Both the position numbers and the translations under genes were made by a program. The notes under the pieces are model-generated. The model ran no database searches. It worked only from the letters and a program-made list of their open reading frames with translations, and had not been told where the DNA came from. From Moraxellaceae bacterium (GTDB taxonomy: Bacteria > Pseudomonadota > Gammaproteobacteria > Pseudomonadales > UBA3067), in contig NVTH01000075.1 in NCBI GenBank assembly GCA_002401525.1, positions 1 to 12,633 of the forward strand: 12,633 bases of DNA, written 5' to 3'. Each line of letters opens with the position of its first letter. Position 1 is the first letter of the stretch. Below, one piece after another: positions 7,924 through 12,633 of this stretch.

Positions 7924-9369
7924 ATGGCTGATTCATTTTATTGGCATGATTATGAAACCTTTGGCGCAGATCCTCAACGGGACAGAGCGGTTCAATTTGC
8001 CGGGGTGCGTACGGATGAGCATTTAGAGGTCATTGAGGACCCCTTAGTGTTGTTTTGTCAGCCTGCGGACGATTGCCTGCCGAATCCTGAAGCGTGCCTG
8101 ATCACTGGGATCACGCCTCAGCAGGCGGTGTCTGAAGGGATTCCTGAATACCAGTTTATTCAACAGATTCACGATAAATTCTTGCTGCCGGGTACCTGTG
8201 GTGCAGGTTATAACTCAATTCGTTTTGATGATGAAGTGACGCGTAATTGCCTGTATCGGAACTTTTATGACCCCTACGGTCGTGAATGGCAGAATGGCAA
8301 TAGCCGCTGGGATCTTATTGATCTGGTTCGGGCGGTGTACGCGCTTCGGCCTGAAGGCATCCAGTGGCCGAAGCGGGAGGACGGCGGCCCAAGCTTCCGC
8401 TTGGAGGATTTAACCAGTGCCAATGGCATCAGTCATCAATCCGCCCATGATGCGTTGTCGGATGTCTATGCCACCATCGCGATGGCAAAATTGATCAAGC
8501 AAAAGCAGCCCAAATTGTACGATTATTTGTTTCAGTTGCGCTCCAAACATAAAGTGGCCAAGTTAATTAATTACCTTAACCCCAAGCCTCTGCTGCATAT
8601 CTCGGGCATGTACCCTGCTGTAAAGGGGTGTTTGGGCTTGGTGGCGCCTGTGGTGGCCCATCCAGTGAATTCCAATGGGGTGATTGTTTGGGATCTATCG
8701 GTCGATCCTGGCGTGATGGCAACGCTCTCGGTGGAGCAAATTCAACACCGTTTATTTACGCCGCAGTCGGTTTTGGAGCAAGAAGGGCTTGATCGCTTGC
8801 CCTTGAAGACGGTGCACATGAATAAATGCCCTGTTCTAGCGCCAGTGAGCACACTCGAGGCTTCTCAGGCAGAAAGGTTTGAAATTGATTTACCGCGTTG
8901 TCGGCGTCATTTTATTCGCTTGATGGAGGATAAAGAAATCCCTCGAAAAGTAATGCAGGCTTTTTCGGGACAAGAGTTTGAAGCCCTAACGGACCCTGAT
9001 TTGATGATCTACAGCGGCGGGTTCTTCTCTAAGCAAGATCGGTCTGCCATGGATGAGGTGCACCTTACCGCCCCCCAAGACTTGGTTCATTTGGAGACCA
9101 GCTTCGGTGATGAACGATTGGCTGAGATGTTGTTTCGTTATCGAGCGAGGAACTTCCCAGAAACGTTGGATCAACAAGAATTACTTCGCTGGAAGCAGTT
9201 TTGTCGCGATAAAATAAGCCAGCAACACCCCGCGAGTAGTCTTTCTTGGCAGCAATTCCAGGCTTTAATTTCGGAGTTAAAACAACAAAATCAAGCCGAT
9301 TCAGCGCGAGTTAAATTATTGGAGGATGTTTTTCAATACAGTCAGCAGCTAGTGGAGCGCATTGCTTGA
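7924..9369 (+). CDS. sbcB: Exodeoxyribonuclease I
   Basis: Exonuclease I digests single-stranded DNA 3' to 5' and acts in mismatch repair and recombination. The 481-residue protein aligns over its whole length with E. coli ExoI (475 aa). All DEDDh catalytic residues are visible at a constant offset of -6 from E. coli: Asp9 and Glu11 in HDYETFG, Asp102 in RFDDEVTRN, His175 and Asp180 in SAHDALSDVYATIAMAKL. Other family signatures are FCQPADDCLPNPEACLITGITP (44-65 region), NSRWDLIDLVRA, YALRPEGIQWP, HMNKCPVLAP, the SGGFFS segment of the SH3-like/helical C-terminal part, and YRARNFPETLD. The start is supported by a near-perfect Shine-Dalgarno sequence. No truncation or missing residue is seen. 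The neighbouring ychJ is divergent; the downstream gene is convergent, so sbcB is probably a single-gene unit. Confidence 0.97.
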   Translation: MADSFYWHDYETFGADPQRDRAVQFAGVRTDEHLEVIEDPLVLFCQPADDCLPNPEACLITGITPQQAVSEGIPEYQFIQQIHDKFLLPGTCGAGYNSIRFDDEVTRNCLYRNFYDPYGREWQNGNSRWDLIDLVRAVYALRPEGIQWPKREDGGPSFRLEDLTSANGISHQSAHDALSDVYATIAMAKLIKQKQPKLYDYLFQLRSKHKVAKLINYLNPKPLLHISGMYPAVKGCLGLVAPVVAHPVNSNGVIVWDLSVDPGVMATLSVEQIQHRLFTPQSVLEQEGLDRLPLKTVHMNKCPVLAPVSTLEASQAERFEIDLPRCRRHFIRLMEDKEIPRKVMQAFSGQEFEALTDPDLMIYSGGFFSKQDRSAMDEVHLTAPQDLVHLETSFGDERLAEMLFRYRARNFPETLDQQELLRWKQFCRDKISQQHPASSLSWQQFQALISELKQQNQADSARVKLLEDVFQYSQQLVERIA

Positions 9370-9370
9370 A

Positions 9371-9397
9371 GGGGAGCGGCGAAATGCCCAACTCCCC
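9371..9397. terminator. GC-rich hairpin between convergent genes
   Basis: GGGGAG (9371-9376) pairs with CTCCCC (9392-9397), and inside it GGC (9378-9380) pairs with GCC (9386-9388) around a GAAAT loop. It begins one base after the sbcB stop, between the ends of two convergent genes, where a shared transcript end would be useful. No T-run follows on either strand, so it may protect mRNA ends rather than terminate on its own. Confidence 0.4.
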
Positions 9398-9407
9398 AGC
9401 TGACAGG

Positions 9408-9779
9408 CTAGGCGACGCCCATTAGATAAAGAATAAGAATGACGCTGCTAACGGCATCAAACATGGCGGCGCCAAGCAAGCCTCTGCCGACGGTGGTTTT
9501 CAAATTGGTGAGCACCATGTAGACCAAAACCAACTTCTCTAAGACTGCTGCAAGAATTATCGGCGTGCGTATGGCTTCGTCAAAAGCGGCCCAGATCAGT
9601 AACACGCCCAGTACAAAGACCATCATGCCCCAGTGTTTGGCGTAGAATAATCCCGCTTCATCGTTGATTTCAATGTTGGTTAAGCGAAGCATTTTTTGAG
9701 GGGCAAAATACTGCCCAATCATGCTAGCCGTGGCAATGCCAATAATAAACAATATCCAGGTAATGCTTTCGGTAATCAT
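9408..9779 (-). CDS. Small four-helix inner-membrane protein, function unknown
   Basis: A 123-residue hydrophobic protein with four likely membrane segments at about 6-25, 50-67, 73-91 and 100-121. The loop between helices 1 and 2 (26-49) is the longest and carries charged residues (NIEINDEAGLFYAKHW); a Lys/Arg-bearing loop (NLKTTVGRG, 92-100) lies between helices 3 and 4. I do not recognise a catalytic or metal-binding motif and cannot assign a function. The ATG at 9779 is preceded by AAAGG with about six bases of spacing, a usable ribosome binding site. Further upstream, TATACT on the minus strand (plus-strand AGTATA around 9817-9822) is a possible -10 element, but no good -35 matches it. 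The gene is convergent with sbcB and divergent from the rhomboid gene. Confidence 0.8.
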   Translation of the reverse strand: MITESITWILFIIGIATASMIGQYFAPQKMLRLTNIEINDEAGLFYAKHWGMMVFVLGVLLIWAAFDEAIRTPIILAAVLEKLVLVYMVLTNLKTTVGRGLLGAAMFDAVSSVILILYLMGVA

Positions 9780-10120
9780 AGTGAGCCTTTAGTGCGTCTG
9801 TTGGGGTGCGCCTGGAGTATACTGGTGGGCATTACTCCATTGAGGGGGCGGTGAATCTAGTGAGCTAAAAATTGCTGTCATGGTAGATTTTAATGGTGCA
9901 GAAGAAAAGCCCTTTTTGCTTCTAGCCGTGTTCAGTCTATGAATTGGGTCGTGCAGGGTTCATTGAGGGGGCGTTTGGGGCAGGGCGCAATTGAATCCTG
10001 GAGGGTAATTCGGTACGATTTGATCTCAATCCGCGATTCAGCGCTGCCTGCCAAAACAGCGCGTCTAATGAAAACTCGGTTTCTAATCAATATTCGGACA
10101 GTGTCAACCTAGAAAAATTA
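9780..10120. other. 341-bp intergenic region with a 13-bp direct repeat
   Basis: This is the divergent gap between the small membrane protein and the rhomboid gene. It holds two exact copies of CATTGAGGGGGCG (9838-9850 and 9961-9973), 123 bp apart, and a small imperfect hairpin GAAG-AAAA-GCCC-TTTT-CTTC at about 9901-9921. I see no open frame with a usable start and no convincing promoter for the rhomboid gene. Confidence 0.5.
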
Positions 10121-11008
10121 ATGATATCTCTTGCTAAAATAAACAATGTTAGAGCGGCGCTCGCCTTGGTGGATTATTTGAATCATGTGGGCATCGAAAG
10201 CCAACTGGATACTTCTGAAGCCGAAGCGCAAATAATTTTACGCGATGCCAATGATCTCGAAGCGGCTACAGAAATACTGAATGATTTTATCCGCGACCCT
10301 GAACAAAAAAAATACCTGCTGGCGTCTTGGCAAACAGGGGATTCAAACGTCACTGTAAGTACTGGCCCGACACTCAGCCCCTCTTTAGTGAAAAGTATAT
10401 TTTTCCGCGTGGGAGGCTTAACAATTGCCATTGCTCTCCTGTGTGTGCTGGTATTTGTTGCCTTGAATGTCGCCACAGGATTAGATCTTTTATCCAAGTT
10501 AAGTTTTTCTCATTCGATTGAAGAGCTGTTGCAAACGGGTGAATATTGGCGAACGTTGACTCCCATGCTGCTGCATTTTACCTTACCCCATCTGATTTTT
10601 AATTTAATGTGGTGGTGGGTTTTTGCAGGCGATATAGAAAAAAAGCAAAGCGCATTGCATCTAATCACGTTGACGTTACTGACCGCATTTTTTTCCAACC
10701 TAGGACAGTTTTTAACCACGGGTGCCAATTTTGGCGGTCTGTCTGGCGTGGTGTACGGTCTCTTGGGCTATTGTTGGATTTTGGGCCGCAGGAGCCCTCA
10801 CCTTGGCATTACGGTTCATGCCAGCACAATGAAGTTTATGGTGATTTGGTTGGTACTTTGTTATACCGATGTGGTGTCTTCAATCGTCGGGCCTATCGCG
10901 AATACTGCGCACACGGTAGGTCTATTGGTTGGCATTTTATGGGGTGGCACGCTCTCGTTTTTTACGGAACCAGATTCCCCCTCCAATTCTCCCTCCAACG
11001 AGAATTAG
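10121..11008 (+). CDS. glpG: GlpG-type rhomboid intramembrane serine protease
   Basis: Rhomboids cut membrane proteins within or next to the bilayer; bacterial GlpG acts in the inner membrane. The 295-residue protein has both parts of GlpG: a cytoplasmic N-terminal domain (1-70, ending YLLASWQTG, matching the E. coli YLAASWQAG) and a six-helix core (about 95-282). The catalytic pair is Ser208 in GGLSGVVYGLLGY and His264 in ANTAHTVGLLVG. The oxyanion residues His157 and Asn161 are in HLIFNLMWWW, and WRTLTPMLLHF matches the L1 loop (E. coli WRYFTHALMHF). The C-terminus is a short Ser/Pro/Asn-rich tail. MISLAKINNVRAALALVDYL aligns with the E. coli N-terminus, so the ATG at 10121 is well placed, although its ribosome binding site is weak (AGAAAAA). 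The glpE and glpR neighbours common in enterobacteria are absent. Confidence 0.94.
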   Translation: MISLAKINNVRAALALVDYLNHVGIESQLDTSEAEAQIILRDANDLEAATEILNDFIRDPEQKKYLLASWQTGDSNVTVSTGPTLSPSLVKSIFFRVGGLTIAIALLCVLVFVALNVATGLDLLSKLSFSHSIEELLQTGEYWRTLTPMLLHFTLPHLIFNLMWWWVFAGDIEKKQSALHLITLTLLTAFFSNLGQFLTTGANFGGLSGVVYGLLGYCWILGRRSPHLGITVHASTMKFMVIWLVLCYTDVVSSIVGPIANTAHTVGLLVGILWGGTLSFFTEPDSPSNSPSNEN

Positions 11009-11466
11009 ATAAATTTAGGGGCTTTTTAGCGGAGTTCGATCAACGGAGTTTTATTCGGATAAAAGGCATTTTCGTGCGTTTAAAATAAGTTTCTCAATCG
11101 CTTCAATCACTTAGTTTTTTTTATAAAATTTAAGCATAAAAATTACTCGGATCTAGTACCACTGTGGTTTTATGCCATTTTATTTTGAGTTGAAATGTTT
11201 TAAACAGACAAACAGAATCTAAGTCTCGCTGCTTGCAAAACAATTCCTCAGAGTCAAGTTTCCTGCCGTGAACAGCAACACAATTCTCTTTGTTGAACCT
11301 TGTTTAAAATAATTATGAACTTATTATTTTGGACACATCCTTCCTAAGCCTTGCTTGCTAACTCGATCGTTGATGCTAATTTTCAATGAGTAGGCCTTGT
11401 GTCCTCTGAATTGTTGTATGGAGGCATCAAGGGTCTTTAGTGAACGCTTTATTAGCAACGATTTGA

Positions 11467-11491
11467 TGCATGAGATTTGAATCTCATTGCA
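11467..11491. promoter_or_regulatory. Palindrome upstream of the lipoprotein gene, possible operator
   Basis: ATGAGATT (11470-11477) and AATCTCAT (11480-11487) form perfect 8-bp arms around a two-base centre. Allowing one extra T, the arms extend by TGC/GCA to about 11 bp. The site lies about 75 bp before the lipoprotein ATG. The two-base centre is too small for an RNA hairpin loop unless inner pairs open, so a dimeric DNA-binding protein site is more likely than a terminator. Confidence 0.4.
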
Positions 11492-11549
11492 TTGGAAATC
11501 GAATCGCAAGTGTATTCATAAGGAGGTGACAAGGGTTTAATTATTTTTT

Positions 11550-11554
11550 GAAGG
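11550..11554 (+). promoter_or_regulatory. Probable ribosome binding site of the lipoprotein gene
   Basis: GAAGG lies nine bases before the ATG at 11564. A much stronger sequence, TAAGGAGGTGA at 11519-11529, lies 34 bases before the ATG, too far away for normal initiation there, with no ATG, GTG or TTG opening a frame at the proper distance after it. Confidence 0.5.
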
Positions 11555-11563
11555 TATTCTAGT

Positions 11564-12633
11564 ATGAGTAAGTTTGCACGGATATTTCTTACTTGGTGTA
11601 TTTTTGTCGGACTTTCTGCGTGTGGTGGAGGGGGTGGCTCTTCTTCGGCGGATCAAGCGGCGGGCGACGTCGGTAACGGTGTCGTTAGCAGCGGTGTAAG
11701 TGACGATATTCAATACCATCCCTCTGTGACCGATGACTTTGTCGCGGTCAATGTATCCGGCTCAGCCGTGAAAGGGATAATCTCCAATGGTCTTGTGACA
11801 CTTTTTTCCTTGAGTGCTCAAGGCGATCAGGCGGGTGTCTTAGGGAGTGGCGTCACGGATCAGTGGGGATCCTTTCAAATCGATATTCCTGAAAGTTATT
11901 CTGGATTAGTGGAAGTCGTCGTTTCTGGCAATTCGGACGCAGTCTCGCCGACGTTAATGATTTGCGATTCTTCATCGGGTTGTGGCGTTTATGATTCTGT
12001 TACAGAGCTGGATCTAAATGATAATGACACGATTGATTTTGGCGAACGGTTTGCTCTAAGCAGCGCCTTTGAGATCACGCACATCGTTGAATATGCGGGA
12101 GGGGGCGAACCGTTCTCGGCCTATGTCACTCCGTTGACTCACTTAACCAGTCGCTTTGCAAAATCTTTTGAGGACGGTGCGACAGAAGAGAATTTGAACT
12201 TGGCTCGGAATCAGGTGGCCAATTTATTTAATTTAGTCAATGAGTTTGATGAACTCGAAGCCCTTGATATTACTCAATTGGAGGACCTCGACAGTATTGA
12301 CGGCGATGTTTTAAATTATTCTTTAATCGCTGCGTCCTTTGCTGGTTTGGCTTCAGACGGTGGGGATCTAGGGGAAATAATTGCACAACTTGCTGCGGAT
12401 TTTACGGCGAATAACGGCCAGTTGTTGCAAGTGAGTAGTGTTGATAGCGATGTTTCGTTGTCACAAATTTTTCAAAATGCAATCGATCTCACCAATCAAC
12501 TGGGCGTGGCATCGGATGTGTTAGATCCGTTGAGAAACCTTCTGGTTCAGCAAGTGAGTTATGCCTCCCTTGCTCAAGAAGGCGAACTTACCAGTAGTCT
12601 GTTCAGTGAAACGATTAATGCCGATCCATTAGT
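11564..12633 (+). CDS. Surface lipoprotein with Cys-poly-Gly N-terminus, 3'-truncated by the window
   Basis: The frame from ATG 11564 stays open to the right edge (356 codons visible). Residues 1-20 form a lipoprotein signal peptide: Lys3/Arg6, hydrophobic core, lipobox LSAC with Cys20. The mature protein starts CGGGGGSSS; Gly after the Cys, rather than Asp, fits sorting to the outer membrane. Residues about 63-122 resemble a carboxypeptidase-regulatory or Ig-like beta sandwich (VSGSAVKGIISNGLVTLFS ... VTDQWGSFQIDIP ... GLVEVVVSG). Then come Cys134 and Cys140, and a 12-residue loop at 150-161 (DLNDNDTIDFGE) that fits the EF-hand calcium pattern except for Asp at the usual Gly position. The rest (about 170-356) is acidic and looks helical, with alternating Asn/Leu-rich segments. 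Such proteins are common in marine gammaproteobacteria but mostly uncharacterised; the missing C-terminus may hold the functional domain. Confidence 0.85.
   Translation, partial: MSKFARIFLTWCIFVGLSACGGGGGSSSADQAAGDVGNGVVSSGVSDDIQYHPSVTDDFVAVNVSGSAVKGIISNGLVTLFSLSAQGDQAGVLGSGVTDQWGSFQIDIPESYSGLVEVVVSGNSDAVSPTLMICDSSSGCGVYDSVTELDLNDNDTIDFGERFALSSAFEITHIVEYAGGGEPFSAYVTPLTHLTSRFAKSFEDGATEENLNLARNQVANLFNLVNEFDELEALDITQLEDLDSIDGDVLNYSLIAASFAGLASDGGDLGEIIAQLAADFTANNGQLLQVSSVDSDVSLSQIFQNAIDLTNQLGVASDVLDPLRNLLVQQVSYASLAQEGELTSSLFSETINADPL

Larger units (their letters stand above)
11009..11563. other. 555-bp gene-free, AT-rich region with several inverted repeats
   Basis: I find no credible gene in this stretch. 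It contains: GCATAAAA (11134-11141) paired with TTTTATGC (11168-11175); the perfect short palindrome ACCACTGTGGT (11159-11169); AAAATAAT (11306-11313) paired with ATTATTTT (11323-11330); a long-range pairing of 11366-11380 with 11451-11462; and a palindrome near the lipoprotein gene (separate entry). No standard terminator for the rhomboid gene is clear. The density of pairing and the lack of coding sequence suggest a regulatory leader or a small RNA, but this is inference. Confidence 0.5.

Noticed and set aside
7364..9369. ychJ-sbcB pair as a defence or DNA-processing module
   Set aside because: sbcB is a standard repair exonuclease and YchJ has no established link to it; divergent neighbours alone do not support a shared system.
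10609..11088. 159-codon open frame overlapping the rhomboid gene in another frame
   Set aside because: The rhomboid frame has full family conservation; the overlapping frame starts inside it, has no ribosome binding site, and its product has no recognisable features.
11324..11509. 61-codon minus-strand open frame in the gene-free region
   Set aside because: There is no clear ribosome binding site and no recognised family, and it covers the palindrome and inverted repeats, which explain the conserved-looking structure better.
11519..11530. Minus-strand TCACCTCCTTA read as the 3' end of a 16S rRNA gene
   Set aside because: The match stops immediately; the preceding minus-strand bases do not resemble the rest of the 16S 3' region.

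Overview
The window looks like chromosomal DNA from a gammaproteobacterium, probably a free-living, perhaps marine, one. The evidence is the gene content: an E. coli-type exodeoxyribonuclease I (SbcB), a GlpG-type rhomboid protease with its N-terminal cytoplasmic domain, a CysE whose key residues all sit at a constant offset from the E. coli enzyme, a YchJ protein with two SEC-C motifs, and a surface lipoprotein beginning with a Cys-poly-Gly stretch. I cannot name the genus.

Layout. Bases 1-5348 (+) hold the C-terminal part of a very large signalling protein: AAA-type ATPase (Walker B onward), long helical region, GAF, PAS, histidine kinase and two receiver domains. Its N-terminus lies outside the window. 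A 15-bp tandem repeat array (5372-5461) separates it from the convergent cysE gene (5450-6328, -) and overlaps the last codons of cysE. After a 356-bp gap comes an unrecognised 197-residue protein (6685-7278, +) with a Lys-rich tail, followed by a possible terminator. Next are ychJ (7364-7879, -) and sbcB (7924-9369, +), which diverge from a 44-bp spacer. sbcB converges on a small four-helix membrane protein (9408-9779, -), with a GC-rich hairpin between their stops. A 341-bp gap leads to the rhomboid gene (10121-11008, +). A 555-bp gene-free, AT-rich stretch with several inverted repeats follows. The window ends inside a lipoprotein gene that runs off the right edge (11564-12633, +).

The genes do not form one pathway. 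They are mostly single-gene units in alternating orientation: signalling, cysteine biosynthesis, DNA repair, membrane proteolysis and cell surface. I found no phage, insertion sequence, CRISPR array, tRNA, rRNA or recognisable defence system. The points most worth a second look are the minisatellite that encodes the CysE C-terminus, the degenerate first receiver domain of the hybrid kinase, the tetrapeptide repeat in YchJ, the unrecognised gene with its possible structured leader, and the palindrome plus unused perfect Shine-Dalgarno sequence upstream of the lipoprotein gene.
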